A stretch of 64,000 nt of DNA from Eucommia ulmoides. Taxonomy: Eukaryota; Streptophyta; Magnoliopsida; Garryales; Eucommiaceae. Positions 22,240 through 35,308 of this stretch are shown one piece after another. How positions within the stretch are numbered: position 1 is the stretch's first letter; every line of letters begins with the position of its first letter. Below the pieces are notes generated by a model. The model saw only the letters and a program-made list of their open reading frames with translations, was not told the DNA's origin and ran no database searches. The DNA is taken from positions 11,733,001 to 11,797,000 of the forward strand of contig CM028340.1 in assembly GCA_016647705.1 (NCBI GenBank). The letters are read 5' to 3'. A program made the translations under genes and the position numbers.

Positions 22240-22500
22240 AATTGAAAAATCGTTTGTGGGTGTATAAAGACATTTATAATTAATTTTTTGTTTGTGGGTG
22301 TATAAAAATTTATATAATTATATTTTTGTTTCTGTTCATATAGGTATTTATATAATTATATTTTTTGTTTGTGTTCGTATAAAGGTTTATATAATTTTAT
22401 TTTTATTTGTGGATTTGTAAAGGTATATATAATTATATTTTTTGTTAGGGGTGTCTAAAGGTGTATATAATTACATCTTTATTTGATGTGCGTAAAGGTA
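22240..22500. repeat. Minisatellite of about 45-50 bp units
   Basis: About six degenerate units of the form TTTGTGGGTGTATAAAGG then TTTATATAATTATATTTT lie end to end within the second Helitron copy. Confidence 0.75.
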
Positions 22501-22679
22501 AATTGATTATTTGGAGAGATCGTGAAAGATAAAAAAAAAAAAAAAATGAGAAAAGATAACAAAAGAGAGAGAAAAAAAAAACTGTTCAAATCAAATAAAT
22601 AAAATTGAAAAAATAGATTTATTTTCTTAGTATAGTACAAATATAAAAAATGTATATGCAATTGCACGGTTTTTTAAAA

Positions 22680-22956
22680 TTATTATGTTCAATTAAGATT
22701 TTATCATTTCAACGAATACTAAATAATATCCTCAATTTAAACTCATAAAACTAAAATGTTCGTAATGTTAATCGAAAACAAATATTACAAAAAAAAAAAA
22801 AATCTTAAATATTTCTGATGATCTCAATAATTCATAATTAACCCACATAAATAATATAAAAAAAATATAGCTAATACAAAATTAAATTTATTCAATTAAC
22901 TAAAATACGCATTTAAATTACTCTAAAATCCGCGCTTAGCGCGGGCCTAAAACTAG
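22680..22956 (+). mobile_element. Helitron 3' end, copy 2
   Basis: CCGCGCTTAGCGCGG stem (22930-22944), spacer CCTAAAA and CTAG ending at 22956, then T. It shares family sequence with copy 1, including the GAAAACAAATATTAC stretch. The element probably occupies much of 21806-22956, but its TC end was not fixed. Confidence 0.8.
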
Positions 22957-23195
22957 TTAAATAGATTTTTATGGTAAAAGTTATATTTAAAAATGAGAAA
23001 ATAAATTATATATTCCATAGAATCATTTTTTCTAAAAATAATCTATTAATTCTTTTAATATTTAATGAATCAAAAAATTATTTTTTAATAAATATTACCA
23101 TTTACTCTCTTATTAAAATTAAAGAGACAATAATAAATTAATAAGATTTAAATTCAAATTTAAATTTTCATAATATCAACACTTTTAATAAAAAT

Positions 23196-26100
23196 TGTTG
23201 AATCTAAAGTTTTGATAAATAATTAAATATTGATATTTTTTGTGGAACTAATGGTTTTGTCGAGTGTTTTAGATTTATAATTCCATGAATTAATGTGATT
23301 AAAAAAAGACTTGATGAATAAAACATAAAGAGTGCAAGATGGACGTAACGAGGACATGAAGAGTTTTGAAGGCTTTGAAGAAAAATAGGTGAAAATAACT
23401 CTTTACTTATATACTCCTAATACAACCCGAATTAAGATTATCTACAACACTTAAAATAAGTTAATTCTATGTGTGTCATGATAAGAAGTGATAAGTTTAA
23501 GATTCTAAAATGAGATATTGTATGTGTTCCTTATGTAAAATGAATTTGATAATTGACCTAATTGAAAATTTTGTTTTGAAGTATAAAAAGTTGAGTTTTC
23601 GGATCAATTCCATCAACTAAATCAAACAATGAGTTTTGAAGTTAAAATGAAGTGCTACTGATCCAGTTGGTCAACTGAATGAAGATGGTCGGTCAACCGT
23701 TTGAAACAATAGCTGAAATGGGTAAGGAAGTGAACACGCTGATCCAATCGGTCAACCGAATGAAGAGGGTCAGTCAACCGTTTGAGTCAGTAATGAAATG
23801 GTGGAAAAGTGAAAGACACTGATCCAATTGGTCAACCGACTGGGTGTAGTCGGTCAATCAATTGGCTATGTGTCAAAGGCTATTTAGAAGCAAGCACAAG
23901 TCGGTCAACCGACTGATTTAGTTGGAATTTTAGTTGATTTGGTCTCTTGATAAAAAGTTATTTGTTTTTTATGATTTCAAGAGAGGGATTTAGGGGATTT
24001 GAATATAATTGAGATATTAACAACCTATTATGTGATCCCTTATTGATATGGTCCATATATTTTGATATTCTCTTAATTTAAATGATTTAATACTTCCTAT
24101 CTCTATGGTTTTAAATTGAGAATAGTCTTATGAACATAAGTGAGAAATTTAAAAGTTATTTTTAAGAAGAATACACTTGAAATGAAAGGTAATGATATAT
24201 GAGGTCTTAGAGTGTCATTTTATGTTATTTCTTTAAAAAACTAGTCATTTGAGGGTTAGTTATTAGTCTTTTAATATAGACTTGCGGGAATTAAGTTTGT
24301 CATATCAAGAACATCAGTTTGAGCTACTATAAGAGTGAGATTTTTGCTGAAATTTTTACGAGAGATTTTATATAAATTCTTGATCTAAAGCGTTTGTTGT
24401 TTGGCGTCACTGATTTGGGTTCTAATTTCTATTTTATCTTTGCCTACAGTGTTTTCCCAGTGAAATCCTTCCAAGTTTTATTATTTGTTTTAAAGTTATA
24501 TTTATATTGAATACTTGGTTTTGGATTGTTAATTAGAAAAATTATTTTTTGAACTTAAAAGCCTGAAAATATTTTTAAGCAATTTTTGCCTGTTTATCGC
24601 ATTACATGCTAAATTTATGCTACCCGTATTGTTTATTAATTAGATTTGAATTGCCTCACATTGTATCTATCATGTAGTAATTATTCGGAATATTAATTGA
24701 ATATATTCGTATTGAGGTGGTATAAACTTTTTGTGGGAATAAACTTACAATTTTTTTTTGTATTTGTGAGTTCGAGTGGATTAGACACATTTGGGATGAT
24801 GTTTAGTCAGGATAGTTAGGTTTTGATCTTTTTGCTGAGAAAAATATTGGGGTTTGATCTTTGTGCTAGTAAAAAGGTTAGGTTATTCTTTTTTCTTAAA
24901 AAGAATTTGGTTTTGGTTTATCCTGCAATTGAATTATTTTTGAGTGATTTATAAAGGTTTATCCTTTCTTGTGAAAAGGATAAGTGAGAGAGAGTTAGAT
25001 TTATCTTTATCATAGTAAAAAAATAGAGGTTCATCATTGACCTGTGAAAATGATAGATTGTAAATGTTGATTCTGTGCCTGTTAAAGAATCGTGAATTGT
25101 AAGAGTTTGGTTCTTATCTGGTAAAGGAATCAAGGGGTTTCGTGGATTGCGAATCTCCGTGGAGCTCAAGGGACTGGAGTATACACAAAACTAGCTTGAC
25201 CGAACCAGGATAAATTCTTGTGGCTGCATTGATTTATTTTTTATATTGTGTTTGGGTGTGCACTTAGTATTAAACACATATCTGTTGCGTATAAAAATAA
25301 TAATTTATTAAGAAAAATTGATTATTTGTGCTTAAGTGTTTAATTGTTTAATTTTAGTAATTACCCAATTCACCCCCTCTTGGGTAGGTCTTTAGTAGGG
25401 ATGCCACAAAAAATCGAACCGATGGGTAACCAAGAGAAATCAAACCGAATGGTTCGATTTTTACAACCGACTACATGGTTTGGTTGCAGTTTTGGTTTTG
25501 AAATTAGCAACAGAAGCGGTTATATATATATATATATATATATATACACTTTTAGCCCCTCTTATATATATGTGGGTAAAGGGTGTTAGGGTTTTATCAT
25601 TTTTATTTCACAAATCGTCACAGCCATTTGACTTTGTTTTCTCAAAATCTCATTCCTCCATTATTTTCCTCCCCCAGTCTCTCTCTTCTAAGTCCTCTCT
25701 TTCTCTAATCATCGTCGTAGACTTGCAACAAGCTAACCACTAGATCTGGACCTCAGACGCCACCAGCCCACCACCGTCGTCAATGACTCAGCGTTGGAAC
25801 CGCACTGACCAAATCCAGACACTCCCACCAGATCTTTACCTCACCAGTGTTTGACTCATTTGTGTGGAAGCAAATAACATGTTAGTGGTTACTTCCTGTC
25901 TGTGGATCTTATAAGCACTCGCTATGCTGAGTTTTAGTTGATGCCTAGATGACTGTTGGTTGAAATTGTTTTGTTGTTACTTGTGAGAAATAGATCTGTT
26001 TTGGCCCGATACATTTTTTTGCTGATAGTTATATAGCTGGACTGGACATTTTGCTGAATCCTTATTTGGGTGTTCATGAATCTGCCTCTGCCTTATTTTT

Positions 26101-26592
26101 TTCTTTTTTATTCTTTTACTATCTTTTGCAATTTTCATTGCTCTATTATTCACTTTCTATTTAATTAGTTTGTTTCTTAAGCATATATGAGAGATGACAT
26201 ATTCAGCAGAGCGTGACCTCCCTCGTCAAGTAAGCACTTGTGGTTCTGGAAACTCAAACACTAGTTTATGTGTTTATTTTGGAATAGATTTAGAATATTT
26301 GAGTTTTGACTTTAATTTTGATTTGGTTTAGATTTTGAGTTTGTTTTTTTATTTGATATAGGTTACAATGTCTTCTAAAGCATCAACGGTTTTGGTTTCG
26401 TTTTTATAAAATTAAAAAATCTTAAATGGTTTCGCGGTTTTAATTTTGATTTTGTGTAAATTTAAATGGTTTGATTTTAAAATCGTTAAAAAAAAACCGG
26501 CGATTTTGGTTTAATATATTTCTAGTGATTTTGATTTTATATGAAACTGGACCAAAAGCAAACCAGTGACATCCCTACTCCTTGGGCCAACA
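23196..26592 (+). mobile_element. Solo SIRE-like LTR, split by a hAT element
   Basis: The LTR starts TGTTGAATC at 23196 and ends GGGCCAACA at 26592. It is flanked by a perfect 5-bp duplication AAAAT (23191-23195, 26593-26597). No internal domain exists, so this is a solo LTR left by recombination between two LTRs. It carries the CGGTCAACCG cluster (23600-23905) and the 30-bp unit array (24780-25150). A hAT derivative at 25396-26577 interrupts the last 20 bases. Without it the LTR is about 2.2 kb. Confidence 0.9.
25396..26577 (-). mobile_element. Non-autonomous hAT element (internal deletion derivative)
   Basis: Ends are TAGGGATGCCAC and, inverted, TAGGGATGTCAC. Flanking 8-mers GTCTTTAG (25388-25395) and CTCCTTGG (26578-26585) agree at 5 of 8 and both fit the interrupted LTR. 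The left two thirds corresponds, inverted, to the right end of the larger hAT at 41197-46574: the AGGGGCTAAAAGTG region, the (AT)n tract and the untranslated leader. It even keeps the transposase start as ATGTCTTCTAAAGCATCA (from 26369), then jumps to the other terminal region. It is therefore a deletion derivative of that hAT family. Confidence 0.85.
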
Positions 26593-26632
26593 AAAATATT
26601 ACACATAGGGATCCATTAAGGGGTCTTATTAT

Positions 26633-27760
26633 CACTACAAGAAAAAATGTCATTTTAGACTATTTTTTTTCCTAAAAATGTCAAAAAAGAAATTAATGTT
26701 ATTAAACTAAATGTAGAAATTATCTTTATTATTAGTGACAAGTTATTAATAAATGTCACCGAAAAATTAGTTGCAGTGACACTTTACAGTGAAATGTCAC
26801 TAAAGAATTAGTTATAAAGTTGGGTTAGGTAATTCAAGGAGGAATTTTATTTTGAAAAAGAATTTTACAATTTTTTTTTTAAAATCCCTGCTGTGAAAAT
26901 GGATTTACAAAATCCATTAAATTTGTAAAATAGATTTTCAAAAAGAGATAAAGAGATTTCCAAATCTCTTTATCATAGATGTTATTTTCAAATCTCTCCA
27001 AAGAGGGATTTCACTCTCTATATTTAAAATCGTATTATTAATATTATATTATTAAAATAAATATAAAAATAGTATAATTAAAATAATTACCTTAAATGAT
27101 ATTATTAAAATAATGATAAAATAGTTTAGTTAAAATTATATAACATGTATAAAATAAGTATAAAAATAATATAATTAAAATGAATTATATTATTAAAATA
27201 CATATAAAAATTCTATTATTAAATTAATAAAATAAAAAAATTATATTATTAGCTATATTTTCATATTTTTTATTATTGAAATTTAATGGATCAAAATTCT
27301 ACTTGCATATCTAGATAAGAAAATTATGAAATTACACAAATTCTTCATCTAAAATAGTTAACTAAATAAAGAATTTGTAAATGATGGAATTTCAAAATCT
27401 AAAATTTTGAAATCCCATTATTTATAAATTTTATGAATTTATCAAATTCCTTACCTAAATATAAATTAGTTATAATGACACTTTATAACAAAATATCACT
27501 AAAAAAAATTACACTGACACTTTATAGTAAAATATCACTGGGAAAAGATTATAAATAGGCACATTTTATTATAAAATGTCAAAAAAAAAAAAAAAACAAA
27601 AAAAAACAAAACAATATTATGATATTTGATTGGGAAATGTCACGGATTGATAAAACATCTTTTATTATTGTGATATTTTATTAATAAAAGTCACTAAAAA
27701 TTGATTATAGTGATTATGATAAAATGTTGCAGTAAAAAAAATTATCTTTCAATATCGTGA
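26633..27760 (+). mobile_element. CACTA (En/Spm) 5' terminal fragment with a nested MITE
   Basis: CACTACAAGAAAAAATGTC at 26633 is the classic CACTA terminus. Behind it come subterminal repeats of the type AATGTCACTAAA and AGTGACACTTTA on both sides of 26823-27468. That inner segment begins GGGTTAGGTAATTC and ends, inverted, GGAATTT...TTAGGTAA, and looks like a separate MITE insertion. No opposite CACTA end (TTCTTGTAGTG) was found, so the element is truncated. Confidence 0.65.
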
Positions 27761-28231
27761 TGAAAAAATAAAAAATAAATGACTTATTTTAGGACTATTC
27801 TACTAATTTTTTTTCAATAATTATCCATCAAATTTGAAGAAAATCTAATCAAATTACTTATTCTCATAAAAATTTATTAAAAAAAAAACTTCATTCTTTA
27901 AAAAAATAAAAAATTGTAAGCATGCTGTGATGTGGATCTGCTTACGGCACAACTGAATTATCAATTGGGTTGCAGCAAGCCCAGCCAGCTTGATCCCACA
28001 ACCATTAAATAAACATATTTATTGCTACATTTATTATTAGGTTATAGCAAATGTAATTATTATTACTTACCTATTAAACAATAAATACACACACATATAC
28101 TACTAAAGTTTACAACATATTTATTGCTACATTTATTAGGTTATAGTAAATGTGTGTTACTTAACTATTAAACAATAAATATAAATTGTGTGGAAAGTTG
28201 CACGACACTAGAGGTTAAACTAAAAATCATT

Positions 28232-28330
28232 GTTACTAAAATCAAGATTATGACCAACAAAGATTACCCCAAAGTCATGGGGGAGACGGATTCGGCGGAC
28301 GTTGTTACATTAGTCTAGAACCCGTGCCCA
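28232..28330 (+). pseudogene. Relic of a LINE-type RNase H domain
   Basis: The frame reads DYPKVMGETDSADVVTLV, stop, NPCPEE. This closely matches DYPKVMVETDSADAVALI, stop, NPCP in the minus-strand RNase H relic near 40850. Plant LINE RNase H domains carry the same E-x-D-S block. Only about 35 codons are recognisable. The more GC-rich stretch to 28430 may continue it. Confidence 0.5.
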
Positions 28331-28439
28331 GAGGAAAACATATACGAGAAGTGCAGGATATTCTGGGCAAGAGAGTTGCTGAAGGGGACTGCACGTCTGC
28401 ACCATAAAAATCCTTGCAACCCCAATTAGCTACTAGAAG

Positions 28440-30220
28440 AAATATACAAGAAGGTCTCTAATATGTGCCCGGAGGAATTGTTTTGCATTTATGTTTGCTT
28501 GTTTGTGACTTGAACTTTTCTGTTGCACCAAATATATATATTTATTACTAAAGTGTTAAGTGGTTAATTGCAGGTTGATCCCAAAGTTTAGGGATTGTAT
28601 CAATCAATTTAATCTTTTTATTGTTAAATTTATTTATTTTTTAATTTTACGATAAGGTGCGTCCGAATTAACATAAGCGCATCTCGACTAATCACTTTTC
28701 CGGACAATATAAAGAGCACATTTTTCCTCATCGATCTGGTGTATTTATAATTAAATTCAAAATAAAATTCTTAGAGTGATAATCAGAAGAGTCAAACCCT
28801 AATTGAGTGATAATCAGGAGAGTCAAACCCTAGTTGATAAGGAAATGAACATTTCACATTACCAACCGGACTAATATGATAATCAGGAGAGTCAGTCTCG
28901 TGCATTCATGATTAAATTCAAGATTTAATTTCAGAAATTATTAGTTAAATATGCTTGTATTTGGTCTCTTTCTCTATCAACTAAATAAATAAATAATTAA
29001 TATTATTTATTCTTTTACTTAATCTTTTTGTTAATAGTTGTACTTTTTTCCCCTCATATTTTCTTGATATGTAACCATGTTTTTTCAATTATTTTTTTAA
29101 AGAATTTTGTATGTAATATTTTCTCTCTCCTTAATGCACCTATATACACATTTTTTAATCAATTTCAATTAAAAATATCTTTTTTGGTACCAACGTTGAG
29201 AAAAGTTTTTAAACGCTAAATCTTTCACTAAAGAGATACACTAAATAACCGTTAGATTAAGTCGGGTTTCAACTACAAATATATAATGTTGTTATATATA
29301 TATATATAGTTAACTTCAACTAAAAATTACCTGAAACAACATCACAAAACATATATATGGATATAAAATTGAGTATCTAGCGATAATGTCACACAAACTG
29401 TCTAACTCAAATTACGTGTAATATTTAATATATCTATTTATGTACAAGGTTTATCTACGCTTAACAGATGATCAAGAAAAAAAAAATTCATTGTGAATAA
29501 TAATATTAATGACATAATATCACTGTCCAATCACATGCTCCTTCGTATTTACTTGGATCAAATACATTATTAGTAATTACTTATTTAATTGGGGTTAAAA
29601 ATACAAATAAAAAAATATTTTATTAGACGATGATACTGGTAATTCAGTTACAATCAATATTTACTCTAATTTGAGATGAAGCGAAAAATTGAGTCATTTG
29701 GCCCAATTGACAATATTAAATTTATGAGTTAGATTAGTATGGACTCAAATAGTTAGTAGTAGTTTATCATTTGTTTTTGCTAAATTACATTAGAAGCCCT
29801 TAAAGTTTTGAAACTTGATAAAACAACTATTTTTTATTGGATGTTTCTTTGACAAATCCCTTATTTTACCCTTAATTTTAAAAAAATCCTCCTATACGCA
29901 ATTACAATTTGTGTTTTAGTCCCGCACATTAAAAAAAAGTCGAAAAGCCTGATACACACACTGTATTCTTATAGTTACACGTATCTAATTTATATGTAAA
30001 TTATTTATTAGATGTAAGAAATATTGCATAAATGTATAGAACATAGTTACACGTAATTTGTAACAGCCTGTAGTTAATATTACATATGCATAAATACATA
30101 AAGGATTAATATGTAATAAAAAAAATAATTTAAGAGATTAAATCAAAATTTATGTTTTAATTAAAATTAATAACAGATTACACCCGGTTTGACTAATTAC
30201 CAATTCATTAAAAAGATGGT
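28440..30220. other. Intergenic DNA upstream of the TBC gene
   Basis: AT-rich. Near 28775-28890, GATAATCAGGAGAGTCA and close variants occur three times. No gene recognised. Confidence 0.5.
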
Positions 30221-30399
30221 GAATAGATGATATACATTAGATGGAGAAGGAGACAGCTAACCTTCCTTCCAATGGGTCAAGCACTCCACAATTCACAATC
30301 GTCTTTTTCCTCTTGCAATTTCCTCCAATACAAAACAAATTTCTTATTCCTTTCTCTCTCTAGATTTATTCCTTCACTCTCTCTCTCCTTCAATCCCTT

Positions 30400-30403
30400 T
30401 CTC

Positions 30404-30437
<34 letters not shown>
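30400..30437. repeat. (CT)n microsatellite in the TBC gene leader region
   Basis: A CTCTCT tract of almost 40 bases, with more CT-rich DNA to 30600, about 550 bases before the start codon. CT tracts are common in plant 5' leaders and core promoters. Transcription start is not known. A tiny upstream frame MEPAMG opens at about 30454. Confidence 0.8.
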
Positions 30438-30443
<6 letters not shown>

Positions 30444-30974
30444 AAAAAGAGAAAATGGAACCTGCGATGGGGTGAATGGTGATCATATATACATGTCTCT
30501 CTGATCGCCATATCCCCAAGGAACCTACTTTACGTAAAACTCTCTCTCTCCCCTAAAAGCTTAATTCCTCCACTTCAATTTTCATCTTTCTCTGTGTTCC
30601 TCTCTCGAAAACTCTCTCGCACATACGGGAAATTCCTACGGAATATCCTTTTATGCCGTCAAACTTCCCATACACAAATATAATTATTGATTTTTCTTCC
30701 CTATAATTCAGCTTTCTGGTGTATTCCCTCTTTAACTTTTGGAAATTTCCGATATTTATGCTGATTTCGCTCAATCGAACCGAAGATTCTCTTGTTGGGT
30801 TTTGTTATTCTATTGCTTGATGACCTATAGAAATCTGGGGTTTGGTACGGGGCTGTGAAAACTAGCTCCGAATCACTAATTCTTATCGGTTCCCTTGTGG
30901 AGATCCTTCGATTTTTCGCTTTTGTTGTTGTTTATTTGACGAATTAGGTCTGTGAAAATAAGGTGAAAAAGAGC

Positions 30975-33900
30975 ATGCCGCCGATTCACGTTGAGACGAC
31001 ATTGCCGGTATCGTTGTCGCCGGAGATTTTGTCTCCGTCTAATTCTGCTCAAGGCGACGACGGCATAAGTTGTTTTGCAGATCTCCGAGGCGTTCAGTGG
31101 CGTATCTATTTGGGGATTTTGCCCTCTACTTCTTCGATCGACGATCTTCGTCGTGTCACCGCCAATTCTCGTAGAAGGTAAATCACTTTTTTCTCCCAGA
31201 AATTGCATTTGGATCGTCTAGGTCTGAAACTAGCTACAGCTTCGCTTTAATTTTGTGATTGAAATTATTTGTAGATTATTCCTAAATCAAATGAGAAAAA
31301 TTGTTGTAAATCGAATTCGATCTCTTAATTCTTGTGCGATTGAGATTTAAGCTCGGGTTAAATTACTTAGAAGGAACTATATTTGAAGTGATATTCATCT
31401 ATGCCCTATGCTTTTTGTTCTTTGCCCCATGAATATTGAACCCTAATTGTATTTATATGCTTTTGCTCTATAATCAAAGCAATCTTTTTTATTATTTAAT
31501 AGATTGATTTTACTTATAATTTTCTGATAGATGAAAGTCATATGCTTGTTTAAAAAAGTTTCGAAAATTGTGTGCTTGTGGATAAATGAATATTATACCT
31601 TATTTACATTTTCCCCAAATCCATGTATTGGAACATCATATATGTTTCTGCCCTCCCCAACCCTAACAAGTTTCAAACTCATGCGTGCAGTTTTGTGTTT
31701 TCTAGGGTTTGTGATGATTTTTTTTATACACGACATTCGCGTGCGTAACAGAGATGAAAAATAGCTGCTATATACTCAAATTGGGTGCTAATTATAGCAT
31801 ATTGGTCTCATTCCGAAATTGGTTTGGGAACACACTATTTCAATGGGAAGAAGATAGAGGTTAAGACATTTGAAGAAGGAATTTGATTTCAAAAAGGGTT
31901 TTGTAATTTTTTTCTTATGAAAATTATACAAATCCCTTCTTTAAGTCAAATTCTTTCTTCAAATGCCTCATCCAAATGCATTCAAATTTCTCAAGTCGTT
32001 TCGCGAAATAAGTGATTTCTTAATGGATTTTATTTCTGTTTCCGTTCTGATTGAGAATCTATCGACTTACAATTTTATTGAAAGGGTCTTGTATTTTTCA
32101 CTATGATGTCGTTGCATATGTTCTCTGTGTTAATGGTGGTTCTTTTTCCCAGGTATGCTGCCTTAAGGAGACGTCTTTTAGTTGATCCGCACATTCCCAA
32201 GGAAGGACGTAATTCTCCTGATCTTGTCATGGACAATCCGCTATCACAAAATCCTGGTAAGAGTCTTAAGGCCTGTTTGGTTGTGTAACTTATCTTATTT
32301 TGGATGAATTGAACAGTATATTTCCCTGTTTACAAATAGTTTTACTATATTTCTTAATGTTTACTTGATGAAAAATTGCAACCATATAAATGTAGTTAAA
32401 TTTTAGCTATTTGCTCTAATTCTACTAGAAAATAGTATTTAAACTAGAATCAGAATGGTTAGCTAGCTCAATTTTATGTTTATAAATTTAACAGGCAAGC
32501 ATCAAAATGTAGCAATTTAATTTGCGGATCGAAGGACAACCAAATGAGCCCTTGGACTGCATTTGAGTGATGGGATGTTTGAAGAAAGAATTCAATTTAA
32601 AAAAGGGATTTATTAAGTTTCTTGAAGGAATCTTGACACTGAAATTTTATAAATCCGTTTTCCAAATACAATTCCTTCTCCGAATGCTTCTTGAAGCATT
32701 GTATATTCCTTTTATAGCAATTGAATTCCGATTAAATCTATAAAACATGATTGAGTTGCATGTTATATTTTGCAGATAGCATGTGGGGTCGTTTTTTCCG
32801 AAATGCTGAATTGGAGAGAATGGTTGACCAGGATTTGTCGCGTCTATATCCTGAACATGGAAGCTATTTTCAAACATCTGGATGCCAAGGCATGCTAAGA
32901 CGTATATTGTTATTGTGGTGCCTTAGCCATTCGGAGACTGGGTATAGGCAAGGTAATTGAAAAATCGTTTTTATTTTCATATAATCAACTTTGGCCCCGA
33001 TTGGTATTCTAAATTAGCCTAATTTAGGAATTAGCTTATTTTGAACGAATTGATCTGACAATCCATTTACATATGATTAATTTAGGGAAAAATATCTTGT
33101 TATCCTTGAAATAATTAACTTATAATTTTTTTTTTCTCTTTTTTTCCTCTTCATTTTTTCCTCTTTGGAATAAGTTTTTAGTCCTCTAGTTAGTGTATTT
33201 ATTCTTTCTACTTATACTTTTTTCTTTCCCCTTCTTCTTGGGTTTTATTTACAGGAATGCATGAACTATTGGCTCCACTTCTATACGTTCTCCACGTGGA
33301 CGTAGAACACCTCTCTGAACTCCGTAAACTCTACGAAGACCACTTCACTGATAAATTTGACGGCTTCTCATACCACGAGAGTGACTTAACCTACAAATTC
33401 GATTTCAAGAAATTCTCTGACTCGGTTGAAGACGGGCCAGACCCGGAAAAAAGCCCGGCAAAGCCGAACACCCCCATTGAACTCGATCCCAAGACCCAAA
33501 TCACCGTTTCCCTAAACGACGCCTACGGCGCTGAAGGTGAACTTGGCGTAGTCCTATCAGAAAAATTCATGGAACACGATGCCTATTGCATGTTTGACGC
33601 CTTGATGAACAGCGCCGACGGCGCCGTCTCAATGTCCGAATTCTTCTCGCCATCTCCTCACACTGTTTTCCCTCCCGTTATCGAAGCTTCTTCTGCGTTA
33701 TACCATTTGCTTTCCAAAGTCGATTCTTCCCTCCATAGCCACCTTGTCGAGCTCGGGGTTGAACCCCAGTACTTCGCTTTGCGTTGGTTAAGGGTTTTGT
33801 TTGGACGTGAGTTTAACCTCGGCAACCTATTACTAGTTTGGGATGAGATTTTTGCGTCGGACAATGAAATTCAGAACAAATCCGAAGAAAATGGAAATGA

Positions 33901-35308
33901 TTCAAGCTTTGCAATCCTCGATTCGAATAGGGGTGCGTTTATATCGGCTTTTGCCGTTTCTATGATACTCCATGTTCGATCTTCTTTGCTTGCTACCGAG
34001 ACCGCCACATTATGTCTTCAGAGATTGCTTAATTTTCCGAAAGACATAAATTTAAAGAAACTTATTGCAAAGGCGAAGTCTTTACAGGGTTTGGCGATCG
34101 AGTCTAACAAGTCGACCCTGCTTCCTACAGTTGGTGGGACCCATGATCGGAGTAAATCGATGGTTGTAAGAGGTAGTAATGATAGTAATGGCCTTCCATT
34201 GGAATCAATTCTGGTGAGAACTCCGGTGAATTCGTTGCCGGAAAGCTACTGGGAAGAGAAATGGAGGGTTCTGCACAAGGAAGAAGAATGCAAGAGAAAT
34301 AACGGCGATTTGGGGAAGAAATTGCCGAATCGGATAAAGGGTTGGTCGGAAAAAGTGAGATTGCGGTTGTCGAGAACTGAATCCGACCCGTCCCCATCGA
34401 AGATTGGTAAGTTCTCGAAGCTGCCTGTTCGGAGAAATTTGCTTGAGGATTTGGCTAGGCAGCTTGGATCGGACGAAGGATTGGAGAGTATTGAAATTCC
34501 GGATGAGAAATTGAGGGGAAGCGGTGCTAGCGAAGAGAATTCTTTGATTTTTTCGGACCCACCAAGTCCAAATAGTGAGGTTAACGATCATGAAAATGAA
34601 TCCGATAGTAGTGTTCAGTCAAGTTCGTCTGTTGATAATGATCCCGAAATTTCAATCCTTCCGGTTTCTGATTCACCGGAGTCTTTGGAATCCGGTCAGA
34701 ATAACGGTGATTCTGTGGAGAAATCAGTGGTGGTTTCAAAGGAGAGGAAGCTTTTGGCCGGAAAATTTCCGTGGTTATGGAAGTTTGGTCGGAATTCCGG
34801 CGAAGGGGTGCCAGAGAATAGTCAGAAGAATGGTTTGTGTTCTTCGACAAGTGATCCTTATTCTAATGTTGGGGTTATTAGCAAAGGGGAGGCTTGTGAC
34901 AACCAGAATTTGATGGGTAGTTTGAGGAATATTGGGCAGTCCATGCTCGAGAATATTCAGGTAATAATCAATACTTCTGATTCTTGGTGGTTTGATTTTT
35001 ATGCATGTTTTTCAGGGGTGTTTGGTTTACCACTCAGAAAATAGTTTTTGAAAATTGTAAACATTTGAAATGTTACAAACCAAACTGAATCTTAGTATCT
35101 TTCGACACTCGCTGCGCTGTGAATCCTGTGATTTACTGATTTGTTACTACTGCTACAGGTAATTGAATCAGTTTTCCAGCAAGAACGGGGTCAGGTGGGA
35201 GCACTTGACAACTTATCGAAAAACGCTCTTGTTGGAAGAGGACAAGTGACGGCCATGGCAGCCCTGACGGAGCTTCGGAAAATCAGCAACCTGTTGTCGG
35301 AGATGTGA
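30975..35308 (+). CDS. TBC-domain Rab GTPase-activating protein, TBC1D5-like
   Basis: Five exons: 30975-31177, 32153-32256, 32776-32952, 33255-34960 and 35159-35308. All introns are GT-AG and the lengths sum to 2340 nt, an open frame of 779 codons plus TGA. The start is the ATG in GAGCATGCCGCCG. The protein begins MPPIHVETTLPVSLSPE. The TBC domain starts near residue 45 (RGVQWRIYLGIL) and has both catalytic fingers: VDQDLSR (D122, R125) and YRQ (159-161). The domain is interrupted by an acidic insert (near 190-240), as in TBC1D5-type proteins, and continues to about residue 350. A Ser-rich tail follows and the end is a short helical segment. It should accelerate GTP hydrolysis on a Rab in endosomal or vacuolar traffic; the target Rab is inference. 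Arabidopsis relatives are annotated as Ypt/Rab-GAP (gyp1p superfamily) proteins. It is intact apart from small MITEs in introns 1 and 2. Confidence 0.93.
31866..31967. mobile_element. Small fold-back MITE in intron 1 of the TBC gene
   Basis: CATTTGAAGAAGGAATTTGA on the left and the inverted TCAAATTCTTTCTTCAAATG on the right form a stem about 20 bp long, with an AT-rich loop of about 60 bases. It sits well away from the splice sites. Confidence 0.75.
32576..32688. mobile_element. Related fold-back MITE in intron 2 of the TBC gene
   Basis: TTTGAAGAAAGAATTCAATT and, on the right, the inverted AATACAATTCCTTCTCCGAA have the same design and similar sequence as the intron 1 copy. It ends about 90 bases before the exon 3 acceptor. 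Confidence 0.65.

Noticed and set aside
22240..22500. Minisatellite considered as a CRISPR-like array
   Set aside because: The units are contiguous and degenerate, without unique spacers, and the setting is a plant Helitron.
30454..30475. Short upstream frame MEPAMG as a regulatory uORF of the TBC gene
   Set aside because: The transcription start and leader splicing are unknown, so its presence in the mRNA cannot be supported; it is only mentioned with the leader.
34125..34913. Open frames on the other strand and in the +2 frame within TBC exon 4
   Set aside because: They overlap a confident coding exon and have no recognisable domain, so they are frame shadows.
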